A stretch of 31,564 nucleotides of DNA, taken from Paulinella micropora (Eukaryota; Cercozoa; Imbricatea; Euglyphida). Within the stretch, counting starts at the first letter, position 1; every line of letters starts with the position of its first letter. The stretch covers positions 664,833 through 696,396 of the forward strand of contig BJOX01000073.1 of the NCBI GenBank assembly GCA_009731375.1, written 5' to 3'. The translations under genes and the position numbers were made by a program. The notes under the pieces were generated by a model. It did not search any database. It worked only from the letters and a program-made list of their open reading frames with translations, and was not told the DNA's origin. Positions 20,623-31,564 of this stretch are shown piece by piece.

Positions 20623-21413
20623 CATGTGGATCCAAAGTTGAGTGTGCCACTGTTAACATAGGCTTTCCGACTTGAATGTCGCCGACTCATGATGATTATA
20701 CCGGGTGGGCCGGAATAGTTTTAACTTCACTTGAACCCGCGGCCTCCGCCAGCCTGATCACCCGTACTGACCGGGCCTACTTGAAACGCTGTAGTCTACA
20801 GTGTCGGAGTTGAATGATCAGATTGATCGGCCGGGTCAGGCGCCTGCCAGTGCGCAAAGCGACTTCAAATCACAAGTTACAGTGACCGTAGGCTCAGTGG
20901 TGCCATTGGAAGCCAGTTTACTAACATATGCCGGATCAGTCGGACCAGGGCACGGTATTGTAACTTAGGTTGGCCTCGCCGGCTGATCGTACTTAGCTAG
21001 TCTAGTACGGTATTAACTTGATAGAGATGATTCAGTGGCCAGTCATCTTGACGGTGACGGAGGCTCTGAGTAAGTAAATATGACTAATCTGGCAGTGATC
21101 ACGGTACTGGTGCTTATTGAACTTGAGTTTTCAAGCAAACACTTTGAATAAGAACCGACTTGAATACAGTAACAGTATATAACTGAAGGCCAGTGCCACT
21201 TGTAGGAACTTGATACAATACCGGGTAAGTGGCCCGGGACTCCCGGCCCGAAGCATATTAATAACTTGTAACTTGTGCCTGACTCTATCTATATATTTTG
21301 ACGATTTTCCATTCTAAATGTCCTCATACATATTATTTTACTTGTACCAGTAGCGGTCATCATACTGGGCTGATGGGAGTTTCGCCTCGGGACCCGGTGT
21401 GTATGGTCCGTCC

Positions 21414-21564
21414 TAGATAGATAGATAGGTAGGTAGACTCATGATAGGTAGGTAGGTAGGAAAGTAAGTAAGTAAGTAAGTAGGTAGGTAGGTAGGTAGG
21501 TAGGTAGGTAAGTAAGTAGGTATGTAGGTATGTAGGTATGTAGGTAGGTAGGTAGGTAGATAGG

Positions 21565-21598
<34 letters not shown>

Positions 21599-21620
21599 TA
21601 TAGATAGATATATAAATTAT

Positions 21621-21698
<78 letters not shown>

Positions 21699-21699
21699 T
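21414..21699. repeat. (GATA)n/(GGTA)n microsatellite
   Basis: Tetranucleotide block that shifts between GATA, GGTA, AGTA and ATGT units. Confidence 0.95.
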
Positions 21700-21757
21700 G
21701 ACCGGTGTCATGTTTTGGTCATGGCCCCAAGAATCTTCCCCTACACACAATATTAAA

Positions 21758-22083
<326 letters not shown>

Positions 22084-22094
22084 TATACCTGCCT

Positions 22095-22270
22095 TTTACC
22101 TTCTCATTCAGAAATTCAAAACCATTCAACTTTGACTGTCTTGTTCTCAGCCAATAAACACATACATACATACATACATACATACATACATACATACATA
22201 CATACATACATACATACAATTAAAATGGCAAAACCATTGCACTTTGACTTAATTGTTCTCGGCCAATACA
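22095..22270. repeat. Duplicated 40-bp module joined to (CATA)n
   Basis: A segment with AAAACCATT, ACTTTGACT, TTGTTCTC and GCCAATA occurs at about 22119-22156 and 22231-22268. Each copy runs into a (CATA)n tract. On the minus strand a short frame (LAENKTVKVEWF) is open. Confidence 0.8.
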
Positions 22271-22484
22271 TACATACATACATACATACATACATACATA
22301 CGTACATACATACATACATACATATGTACGTGCGTACATGTACGTACGTACGTACGTACGTACGTACGTATGTGCGTGGTGCGTGCGTGCGTGTGTACGT
22401 ACGTACGTTACGTACGTACGTACATACGTACGTACATACGTACGTACATACGTACGTACATACATACATACATGCATACATACA

Positions 22485-22518
<34 letters not shown>

Positions 22519-22665
22519 CGATACCATCAGCATGGTGTTATCACTACATAAATACGTACATACATACATACATACATACATACATACATACATACATACA
22601 TACATACACACATACCTACATACATACATAGATATATACATTCATACAAGCATACATGCATCCAT
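22271..22665. repeat. (CATA)n/(CGTA)n microsatellite
   Basis: Tetranucleotide block with a CGTA-rich centre (22326-22460) and a short unique interruption at 22515-22555. Confidence 0.94.
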
Positions 22666-22689
22666 ACATACATGACGTGTCGTGCCATG

Positions 22690-23120
22690 CAACGAAATGG
22701 AATGAAATGAAACGAAAGGGAATGAAATAAATAAAATAAAATGAAATGAGAAATGAAAGGAGAAATGAAATGAGAAATGAAAGGAGAAATGAAAGGAGAA
22801 ATCAAAGGAGGAGAAATGAAAGGAGAAATGAAAGGATAATGAAAGGAGAAATGAAAGGAGAAATGAAAGGAGAAATGAAAGGAGAAATGAAAGGAGAAAT
22901 GAAAGGAGAAATGAAAGGAGAAATGAAAGGAGAAATGAAAGGAAAATGAAAGGAGAAATGAAAGGAGAAATAAAAGGAGAAATGAAAGGAGAAATAAAAG
23001 GAGAAATGAGAGGAGGAATAAAAGGAGAAATGAAAGGAGAAAGGAGAAATGAAAGGACAAGAAATGAAAGGAGAAATAAGAGGAGAAAGGAAATGAGAAA
23101 TAAAAGGAGGAAGGAAATGA
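22690..23120. repeat. GGAGAAATGAAA minisatellite
   Basis: About 35 copies of a 12-base unit GGAGAAATGAAA with ATAAAA and shortened variants. Strong purine bias on the plus strand. Confidence 0.95.
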
Positions 23121-23174
23121 TATGTAAGTGTGTTACCCAAACTACCCCAAGGCCAGTTGCATCCTATCGACAAC

Positions 23175-23330
23175 ATCAATCATCAATCATCATTCAATCA
23201 TCAATCATCACTCAATCATCAATCAATCATCAATCATCACTCAATCATCAATCAATCATCAATCAATCATCAATCAATCAATCATCAATCAATCAATCAT
23301 CAATCATCATCAATCATCATCAATAAAGGA
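23175..23330. repeat. (ATCA)n/(ATC)n mixed array
   Basis: AATC and ATC units in regular alternation (for example AATCAATCATCAATCATCA). Confidence 0.93.
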
Positions 23331-23553
23331 AATAATCATCATCGCCATCATCATCATCATCATCAACATCATCATCATCATCATCAACCATCACCATCAT
23401 CATCAGTCATTATCATCATCATCAACAACATCATCAATCATCATAAATCATTATCGATCATCATCGATCATCATAATCATCGTCAGCACCACCACCGCCA
23501 CCACCATCACCACCACCACCGCCACCATCATCATCATCACGCTGTGTTCTGTG

Positions 23554-23586
<33 letters not shown>

Positions 23587-23862
23587 ATACATTTGAGGAC
23601 TCTCCATGAAATTTCTTCAACTTAATTTTTGTTTTCTCTTATCTCATTAGTTCCTTTTCTTGCGGTCGTTTCTTATATTGTCTTGTTTTACCTTGTCTTT
23701 CTTTTCATTCCTTTATTTCTTGCCTTTTCTTTTCTTTCTTCTCTTCTCTTTTTTCATTGTTCTTTTCGTTTCGTTTCTGCTGTTCACCACCACCACCACC
23801 ACCAACATCAACATCAACATCACGCCTGTGTTCTGTGAATCATCATCATCATCATCATCATT

Positions 23863-23894
<32 letters not shown>

Positions 23895-23899
23895 TCATT

Positions 23900-23931
<32 letters not shown>

Positions 23932-24007
23932 TCATCATTCATCATCATCATCATCATCATTCATCATCATCATCATCATCATCATCGTCATCATCATTAT
24001 CATCATT

Positions 24008-24066
<59 letters not shown>

Positions 24067-24085
24067 CATCACGCTGTGTTCTGTG

Positions 24086-24121
<36 letters not shown>

Positions 24122-24315
24122 CACCACCACCACCACCATCATCATCACCATCACTATCACCATCACCATCACCATCACGCTGTGTTATATGAATCATCAT
24201 CATCATCATCATCATCATCGTCGTCGTCGTCATCATCATCAGCATCATCTTTATCACCACCACCACCACCACCACCATCACCATTTCCATCACGCTGCGT
24301 TCTATGAATCATCAT

Positions 24316-24347
<32 letters not shown>

Positions 24348-24397
24348 CCACCATCACCACGATCACCACCACCACCACCATCACGCTGTGTTCTATG

Positions 24398-24435
<38 letters not shown>

Positions 24436-24479
24436 CCACCACCACCACCATCACCACCATCATCACGCTGTGTTCTATG

Positions 24480-24518
<39 letters not shown>

Positions 24519-24679
24519 TATTATCATCATCATCATCACCACCACCACCATCACCACCACCACCATCACCATCACGCTGTGTTCTATGAATCATCATCAT
24601 CATCATCATCATCATCACCACCACCATCACCACCAGCACCACCACCATCACCACCACCACCATCACGCTGTGGTCTATG

Positions 24680-24712
<33 letters not shown>
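23331..24712. repeat. (ATC)n/(ACC)n array with nine copies of a 20-bp island
   Basis: Trinucleotide DNA punctuated by CACGCTGTGTTCTATGAATC (variants TGTGAATC, GCGTTC, TTATATG) at about 23539, 23822, 24071, 24177, 24292, 24383, 24466, 24574 and 24664. Within each unit an ATC block is followed by an ACC-rich block and then the island. A T-rich unique interval sits at 23600-23785. Confidence 0.93.
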
Positions 24713-24713
<1 letters not shown>

Positions 24714-24714
24714 G

Positions 24715-24813
24715 ATTACCAACAAGCTCTGCGCCATGCATTTGTTGGTTGTGTTGACACAAATCCGTTAATGAGGATAGATAGATACACAGATAGATAG
24801 ATAGATAGATGGG

Positions 24814-24879
<66 letters not shown>

Positions 24880-24887
24880 CATAGATG

Positions 24888-24984
<97 letters not shown>

Positions 24985-25038
24985 GTAGGTAGGTAGATAG
25001 GTAGGTAGGCAGGTAGGTAGTTAGGGAGATAGAGATAT

Positions 25039-25102
<64 letters not shown>

Positions 25103-25150
25103 GTAGATAGGTAGGTAGGCAGGTAGGTAGTTAGGTAGATAGAGATATAC

Positions 25151-25238
<88 letters not shown>

Positions 25239-26045
25239 TGATGACCAACAAGCTGTGCGCCATGCATCTGTCGGTTGTGTTGACACAAATCCGTTAGTGA
25301 GGGAATCACCTCGTGACAGTACGGACACTCTGTATAGAGATACACAACAACTCATGTATGTTTGCACACGTACACAACATGCATGCATGCATGTATGTAT
25401 GTATGCATGTATGTATGTATGTATGTATGAATGTATGTATGTATGTATGTATGTATGCATGCATGTATGTATGTATATATGTATCTATGTATCCGTTAAT
25501 GAGGGAATGACCTCGTGACAGTAAGGACACTCTGTATAGAGATACACAACAACTCATATATATTTGCACACGTACACAACGTGCATGCATGCATGTATGT
25601 ATGTATGCATGCATGTATGTATGTATGCATGCATGCATGTATGTATGTATGTATGTATGTATGTATGTATGTATGTATCCGTTAATGAGGGAATGACCTC
25701 GTGACAGTACGGACACTCTGTATAGAGATACACAAGAACTCATGTATGTATGTATGTATGCATGCATGTATGTATGTATGTGTGCATGCATGCATGTATG
25801 TATGTATGTATGTATGTATGTATGCATGCATGCATGTATGTATGTATGTATGTATGTATGTATGTATGTATGTATGTATATATGTATGTATGTATCCGTG
25901 AATGAGGGAATGACCTCGTGACAGTACGGACACTCTGTATAGAGATACACAACAACTCATGTATGTTTGCACACGTACACAACATGCATGTATGTATGCA
26001 TGCATGCATGTATGTATGTATGTATGTATGTATGTATGATGTATG

Positions 26046-26076
<31 letters not shown>

Positions 26077-26516
26077 CCGTTAGTGAGGGAATCACCTCGT
26101 GACAGTACGGACACTCTGTATAGAGATACACAACAACTCATGTATGTTTGCACACGTACACAACATGCATGCATGCATGTATGTATGTATGCATGTATGT
26201 ATGTATGTATGCATGTATGTATGTATGTATGTATGTATGTATGTATGAATGTATCTATGTATGTATGCATGCATGTATGTATGTATGCATGAATGTATGT
26301 ATGTATGTATGTATGTATGTATGTATGTGTGTTGTATCCGTTAATGAGGGAATGACCTCGTGACAGTACGGACACTCTGTCTAGAGATAGACAACAACTC
26401 ATATATGTTTGCACACGTACACAACATGCATGCATGCATGTATGTATGTATGCATGTATGTATGTATGTATGTATGCATGTATGTATGTATGCATGTATG
26501 TATGAATGTATGTATG

Positions 26517-26550
<34 letters not shown>

Positions 26551-26721
26551 TGTATGTATGTATGTATGCATGCATGCATGCATGCATGTATGTATGTATG
26601 TATGTATGTATGTATGTATGTATGTATCCGTTAGTGAGGGAATGACCTCGTGACAGTAAGGACACTCTGTATAGAGATACACAACAACTCATGTATGTAT
26701 GTATGTATGTATGCATGTATG

Positions 26722-26752
<31 letters not shown>

Positions 26753-26760
26753 GTATGTAT
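24715..26760. repeat. Higher-order repeat: zinc-finger half-exon plus microsatellites
   Basis: A segment of about 95 bases containing GTGACAGTACGGACACTCTG and ACACAACAACTCAT starts near 25291, 25494, 25679, 25894, 26088, 26337 and 26628, separated by (TATG)n. To the left lie two long (GATA)n tracts (24777-25020 and 25033-25239). The continuation that completes the zinc finger is present once in place (25246-25290) and once as an isolated copy at 24719-24770. Confidence 0.9.
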
Positions 26761-26770
26761 GTAGGTTTAC

Positions 26771-26801
<31 letters not shown>

Positions 26802-26802
26802 C

Positions 26803-26873
<71 letters not shown>

Positions 26874-27121
26874 CCGGTAGATAGATAGATAGATAGACAG
26901 ATAGACAGATAAAATCATTACATATATATCAACTTACCGTTTGACATAACCATATTTGCCGGGAAGTTGGACGGTGCCGGGAAGTTGGACGGCAGACCCG
27001 GCCGTTCCACGTCAGGCGTAAAAAAGGCAATAGGAGGTGTCCGCCGTCCCAAATCAGGTGGAAAAAGGCAAGGGAAGAGTGTGTATGCCTATCATAGTAT
27101 TAAGCAAACTGTAAAACTATT

Positions 27122-27168
<47 letters not shown>

Positions 27169-27192
27169 GTCTGTCTGTCTCTCTCTGTCTGT

Positions 27193-27239
<47 letters not shown>

Positions 27240-27292
27240 CTGTCTCTCTCTGTCTGTCTCTCTCTGTCTGTCTCTGGCTGTCTGTCTCTGGC

Positions 27293-27367
<75 letters not shown>

Positions 27368-27475
27368 TACACACACACACACACAAGGAGAGAGAGAGAG
27401 AGAGAGGGAGAGAGAGAGAGAGAGATAGACCTCGTAAATGTCATCTATGTCATCGATGTCTTCTATGTCATCCAT
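25246..27475 (-). CDS. C2H2 zinc-finger gene with an amplified half-exon (partial)
   Basis: Exons by phase: 27475-27431 (ATG, acidic start [15 protein letters not shown]), 27088-26938 ([20 protein letters not shown], ending MVMSN plus one base, donor GTAAGT) and 25329-25246. The single leftover G plus AG gives Glu and leads into [20 protein letters not shown] followed by MH, a C-x2-C-x12-H-x4-H finger. Seven copies of the acceptor and first half of that finger exon lie at 25291-26700. Only the leftmost continues into the His half. Any upstream copy used in splicing would lose the His pair. The donor after the finger is GTCATC, or GTAATC in the copy at 24719-24770. Later exons are not found. 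The function is probably DNA or RNA binding; the target is unknown. Confidence 0.55.
26771..26912. repeat. (GATA)n microsatellite
   Basis: Tetranucleotide tract lying in the intron between the second exon and the finger exon copies of the zinc-finger gene. Confidence 0.96.
27124..27425. repeat. (CT)n, (GTCT)n, (CA)n and (GA)n compound
   Basis: CT and GTCT blocks to 27345, CA at 27346-27386, GA at 27387-27425. On the minus strand this fills the first intron of the zinc-finger gene. Confidence 0.95.
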
Positions 27476-27632
27476 GTGTATGTCATGTACGTTATCTATT
27501 CAATGCCCGTGTGTGGAAGGCATTAAGCACACATAAGCTTAGATGCTTTATGAAAGCAATCATGAGGCAAAGGCCCAGAAAATCATCACACATACCGCGA
27601 AAAACAAGATAAGTTTCCGGAAAAACAAGATA

Positions 27633-27773
27633 AGGTGCGTTCCACACCACCCAGATTTCCCGGTTTCTGGATTAATTTCTGGGTCAAGTGGCACCACAGG
27701 CCAGGCTTTTCAGGAAAGCAAACCCAGATATTGACCCAGAAACCGGGAAATCTGGGTGGTGTAGAATGCGCCT
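27633..27773 (+). mobile_element. MITE, Tc1/mariner-like, 141 bp, TA target duplication
   Basis: Long terminal inverted repeats: the left end AGGTGCGTTCCACACCACCC and the right end, read in reverse complement, AGGCGCATTCTACACCACCC match over about 37 bases with few changes, then again over a shifted CTGGGTCAA segment. TA flanks both ends (27631-27632 and 27774-27775). It is inserted inside one copy of the TTTCCGG module. No coding capacity. Confidence 0.8.
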
Positions 27774-28146
27774 TAGTAAGTTTCCGGAAAAACAAAAAAT
27801 TTTGCTTATTTAAGATAAGTTTCCGGGGAAAAACACACCGCAAATAACGTGAAAGTAGTTTCGCTGTCGTCGCACATACCGCGAAAAACAAGATACGTTT
27901 CCGGAAAAATAAGACATTTTTCCGGAAAAATAAGATAAGTTTCCGGAAAAACAAAAAAAAAATTGCTTAAACAAGATAAGTTCCGGGAAAAAACACACCG
28001 CAAATAACGTGACAGTTTCGTTGTCGTCGCCTCCTCTCTTACTTTCAAGATAAGTTTCCGGAAAAACAAGATAAGTTTCCGGAAAAACAAAAAAAAATTG
28101 CGAAAACAAGATAAGTTCCCGGGGAAAGATATACCACAAATACCGT

Positions 28147-28148
<2 letters not shown>

Positions 28149-28204
<56 letters not shown>

Positions 28205-28233
28205 CAGATAGATAGACAGATAGACAGACAGAC

Positions 28234-28287
<54 letters not shown>

Positions 28288-28288
28288 T
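28149..28288. repeat. (GATA)n expanded inside a module copy
   Basis: The sister module reads GTGAAAGTAGTTTCGC. Here the same place reads GTGAAA, then about 35 GATA/GACA units, then GTTTCGC. The microsatellite grew inside an existing repeat. Confidence 0.85.
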
Positions 28289-28319
28289 TTCGCAGTCGCC
28301 TCCCGTCTTACTTTTCAAC

Positions 28320-28577
28320 ATGTATGTATGTATGTATGTATGTATGTATGTATGTATGTATTTATGTATGTATGTTTGTTTGTTTGTTTGTTTGTATGTA
28401 TGTATGTATGTATGTATGTATGTATGTATGTATGTATGTATGTCTGTATGTATGTCTGTATGTATGTGTATGTATGTATGTATGTATGTATGTATGTCTG
28501 TATGTATGTCTGTATGTATGTCTGTATGTCTGTATGTATGTCTGTATGTATGTCTGTATGTATGTATGTATGTCTGT
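28320..28577. repeat. (TATG)n microsatellite with TTTG and TCTG variants
   Basis: Tetranucleotide block; another short one follows at 28640-28682 after a 60-base unique spacer. Confidence 0.96.
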
Positions 28578-28722
28578 ATTGTCGTGAACGGATGAGAAGT
28601 CAAACTTTGAGTGATAGCACATGATGGTTCTGATTGAGATGTATGTATGTATGTATGTATGTATGTATGCATGTATGTATGTTAAATTGTTTAGCATCCT
28701 TCATGAAGTTATCTGTCTCCAT

Positions 28723-29448
<726 letters not shown>

Positions 29449-29451
29449 AAA

Positions 29452-29962
29452 AAATATCTAAACATAAAAACAATGAAACAACTAGACTATACACACATAT
29501 ATCCACACCTCATTCAAAACATTTCCATCTGGGGGACGCATGACAACGAAAAGAAATATATACAACCACTCATAAAAATACACAAAAAAATAATCAGAAT
29601 AATTGCAAAAACACACTACCGCGCACATACCAAACCAATCCTAAATCAAATCAAACTGCTCGACATCACCCACCTATATACCCTCCGTGTATGCATAGAA
29701 AATCACCCATTCATTTACCCTAAAAACACCTCAACAGACCACTGCACAATAACACCTTTACACCAATCAATACCATACACCCATACAAAACCCGATACTC
29801 AACAAAAGGCAGCCTCTTTATTAACCACAAAGACCCATACCTCACCAAGATCTTTGCAGATCAATGGAAGTCAATCCCAAAACATATAACAGATGAAACA
29901 AAAATCAAGCCATTCAAAAAAGCACTAATGGCATATCTACTAAAACACCAACAAACATCATA
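29452..29962 (+). pseudogene. LINE (non-LTR retrotransposon) reverse transcriptase, C-terminal fragment
   Basis: The frame starts after the CTAT repeat with KYLNIKTMKQLDYTHIYPHL, then ISIWGTHDNEKKYIQPLIKI, KIIRIIAKTHYRAHTKPILN and LLDITHLYTLRVCIE. This is the thumb-side pattern after the catalytic part of Jockey-superfamily (CR1/L2-like) reverse transcriptases (IWG, then a KK..R.I block, then H..PLF..L). It shifts by one base near 29745-29780 and goes on with HPYKTRYSTKGSLFINHKDP and a normal end (FKKALMAYLLKHQ, stop at 29960-29962). The catalytic YxDD part is missing, replaced by the microsatellite. A dead 5'-truncated copy. Confidence 0.75.
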
Positions 29963-30007
29963 ATACATAAAACATATGCACACGCGCGAGAAAAAAAAAA
30001 GAAAAAA

Positions 30008-30075
30008 AGGGGGGGGGGGGGGGGGNNNNNNNNNNNNNNNNNNNNNNNNNNNNNNNNNNNNNNNNNNNNNNNNNN

Positions 30076-30112
<37 letters not shown>
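30008..30112. repeat. Poly-G, 50-N gap, poly-C
   Basis: G run 30009-30025, N 30026-30075, C run 30076-30112. The strand swap across the gap suggests a join artefact. Confidence 0.95.
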
Positions 30113-30114
<2 letters not shown>

Positions 30115-30179
30115 TCTCTCTCTCTTTCACTTTTTTCTCATGAAAAAGAAAAGAGAGGGGGGCCGCCACACATAAACGA

Positions 30180-30441
30180 CTACACCTTTACAATTACATA
30201 CATCCATAACATGACATAATAAAAAATATCACCGCGCAATATATCTAAGCAAAAATATTAATTTTAATAACTATAATACAATATTAATATTGAGCCGCTG
30301 AATACTAATTTAATATCTTCCTTAATACGCTCAACTGAATAACTAGGTTTCCACCTTTGATAAAGGTTTAACTTACTAGCTATACTCTTCACGTGGACGT
30401 TCCCTGAGTCCAATTTTAAAAATTGTTCTCTCAATAAAAGC
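30180..30441 (+). mobile_element. Probable 3' UTR and end of the LINE
   Basis: AT-rich non-coding sequence after the LINE frame, ending AAAAATTGTTCTCTCAATAA followed by AAGC and a (GAA)n tail. An inverted homologous copy lies at 31235-31410, and the last 30 bases recur in the GA-block module at 7618-8560. A repeated 3' end with a short tandem tail is typical of non-LTR elements; the gap at 30026 prevents proof that it belongs to the frame at 29452. Confidence 0.55.
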
Positions 30442-30577
30442 GAAGAAGAAGAAGAAGAAGAAGAAGAAGAAGAAGAAGAAGAAGAAGAAGAAGAAGAAGA
30501 AGAAGAAGAAGAAGAAGAAGAAGAAGAAGAAGAAGAAGAAGAAGAAGAAGAAGAAGAAGAAGAAGAAGAAGAAGAAA
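30442..30577. repeat. (GAA)n microsatellite, element tail
   Basis: About 45 uninterrupted units following the CAATAAAAGC end of the putative LINE. Confidence 0.96.
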
Positions 30578-30611
30578 CAGACAGACTGAATCTCAGCATA
30601 TTAAACATACA

Positions 30612-30683
30612 TAAAGACAGACAGACAGACAGATCTAGACAGACAGACAGACAGATCTAGACAGATAGACAGACAGACAGACA

Positions 30684-30762
<79 letters not shown>

Positions 30763-30898
30763 CACACACAAACACTCACACACACAGCCAGCCAGCTAGA
30801 CAGACAGACAAGACAAGACAGACAAGACAGACAAGACAGACAAGACAGACAAGATAGACAATACAGATAAGACAGACAGGCAGGCAGGCAGGCAGGCA
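30612..30898. repeat. (CAGA)n, (CA)n and (GACAA)n compound
   Basis: CAGA units, then CA at 30684-30784, then AGACAAGACA repeats and (GGCA)n to 30898. Confidence 0.95.
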
Positions 30899-31101
30899 GA
30901 CCTACGAAGGAGGCTCCGAAATTACAAAAAGATAATGTCGGTGCAAATTTTTTTCCTGACACTGTCACTGCGAACTTCACGGGCAGTGGCTTCTTATTTT
31001 CGGACCCGCTTTCCAAGCAGGCAGCGACCACAACATGACACTGAAGGCGGCTTTGGCAGCCTTTCGTGAAGGACAACACGACGTCCTTACCAAGTTCGTG
31101 G
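30899..31101 (+). CDS. Possible exon, strand uncertain (unrecognised)
   Basis: The plus frame reads KLQKDNVGANFFPDTVTANF and FTGSGFLFSDPLSKQAATT. After a one-base break near 31030 it continues MTLKAALAAFREGQHDVLTK to a GTG-GTCTGT donor-like end. The minus strand is open without a break over the same bases (ENKKPLPVKFAVTVSGKKFA). Either could be the true exon. No family recognised. Confidence 0.35.
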
Positions 31102-31112
31102 TCTGTTATCTT

Positions 31113-31128
31113 TCTCTCTCTCACTCTC

Positions 31129-31207
<79 letters not shown>

Positions 31208-31224
31208 TTTTTTTTTTTTTTTTA
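31113..31224. repeat. (CT)n and poly-T tract
   Basis: CT repeat to 31199 and T24 to 31223, next to the 10-N gap. Read on the minus strand this is the A-rich and GA tail of the inverted element copy at 31235. Confidence 0.95.
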
Positions 31225-31234
31225 NNNNNNNNNN

Positions 31235-31410
31235 CAATTTTTACAATCGGACTCAAGGATCGTCCACGTGAAAAGTATAGCTATTAAGTCATAAGTACTT
31301 CTAAGGTGGAAACCTAGTTATTAAATCGAGCGTATTAATTGAAAGTATTAATATTAGGTCGCTTGGTATTAATCTTATTAATATTAATGTTTATGTTTAG
31401 ATATGTTGCG
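31235..31410 (-). mobile_element. Inverted copy of the LINE 3' end
   Basis: Reverse complement of this stretch aligns with 30240-30425: GGTGGAAACCTAGTTATT, GAGCGTATTAA and TAGATAT-TTGCG blocks are shared (these as read on the plus strand here), with clear divergence between. Its tail points toward 31224. Confidence 0.7.
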
Positions 31411-31564
31411 TAATATGTAGCTTAAGTATTCATGTTATTAATATTAATGTTTATGTTTGCATCAGTAGTAATATACTAGAATGATCGGAGTGAGTGAAAA
31501 TTAGTAGTTCAGTGAATATGTCTGGACAGTAGTATGAGAAGGGAGAGGGAAAAAAAAAAAAAAA
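31411..31564. other. AT-rich tail of the window
   Basis: Includes a second copy of TTATTAATATTAATGTTTATGTTT (first at about 31376, second at about 31436; 24 bases, shown here as TTATTAATATTAATG plus TTTATGTTT) and ends in poly-A. No gene seen. Confidence 0.6.

Larger units (their letters stand above)
19214..21410. other. 2.2 kb non-repetitive stretch, no firm gene
   Basis: The longest stretch without simple repeats to the right of the CACTA region. Short frames exist on both strands. The word ACTTGA and close variants recur often between 20430 and 21300. I find no recognisable protein, RNA gene or terminal repeats. Confidence 0.6.
27590..28310. repeat. Interspersed tandem module with AAGTTTCCGGAAAAAC
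   Basis: The unit ACAAGATAAGTTTCCGGAAA occurs about ten times, grouped in three or four larger modules that also contain CACACCGCAAATAACGTGA and GTTTCGCTGTCGTCG. The core TTTCCGGAAA is a perfect palindrome. No coding frame is supported. Confidence 0.85.

Noticed and set aside
26967-27100. Plus-strand Lys/Gly-rich protein start
   Set aside because: The minus strand here has a better frame with a GTAAGT donor and matching phase on both sides.
28320-28577. Cys/Met-rich repeat proteins from (TATG)n
   Set aside because: Open in all plus frames purely because of the tetranucleotide; no start context, splice or composition support.

Overview
This is nuclear DNA of a eukaryote. Genes are split by short GT-AG introns, there are transposon and retrotransposon genes, and far more than half of the window is simple repeat. 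The mix (intron-rich TNP2-type CACTA transposase, non-LTR retrotransposon, extreme microsatellite load) would fit an alga or another protist with a bloated genome, or some invertebrates. I cannot fix the species from sequence alone. Five N runs (624-1458, 2513-2562, 9312-9576, 30026-30075, 31225-31234) break the assembly.

Left half (1-15307). Two divergent multi-exon genes can be built by hand from splice phases. A minus-strand gene runs from about 8624 down to at least 2587, possibly to 84. It encodes an unrecognised nuclear-looking protein with acidic and lysine-rich tracts, and it begins with a tandem array of small phase-compatible exons. A plus-strand gene at 10682-14699 encodes a CACTA (En/Spm) transposase of the TNP2 family. 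Thirteen arrays of a short palindrome containing CACTA (AGTGA-nnn-TCACT, usually read as GTGACCATCACTAA) lie in introns and flanks of both genes. They are densest just after the transposase gene, stop at a TAGTG at 15303-15307, and I see no array in the remaining 16 kb. I read this as the right end of a large CACTA element whose left end lies outside the window. That is inference.

Middle (15308-21410). There is a short retroelement gag with a CCHC zinc knuckle on the minus strand, whose intron is filled by a hexamer microsatellite; pentamer satellites; and about 2.2 kb of non-repetitive sequence with only weak ORFs.

Right (21411-31564). Microsatellites of many kinds alternate with small gene pieces. 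They include a minus-strand C2H2 zinc-finger gene (25246-27475) whose half-exon plus splice acceptor has been copied seven times with microsatellite spacers, a 141-bp Tc1/mariner-like MITE with a TA target duplication (27633-27773), a 5'-truncated LINE (29452-29962) with a likely 3' end at 30441 running into a (GAA)n tail, and an inverted copy of that 3' end at 31235-31410.

The recurring theme is that short coding or intron modules were multiplied together with simple repeats, often carrying a splice acceptor. Several reading frames break by one base, mostly at homopolymers, so sequencing error and gene decay cannot be told apart here.
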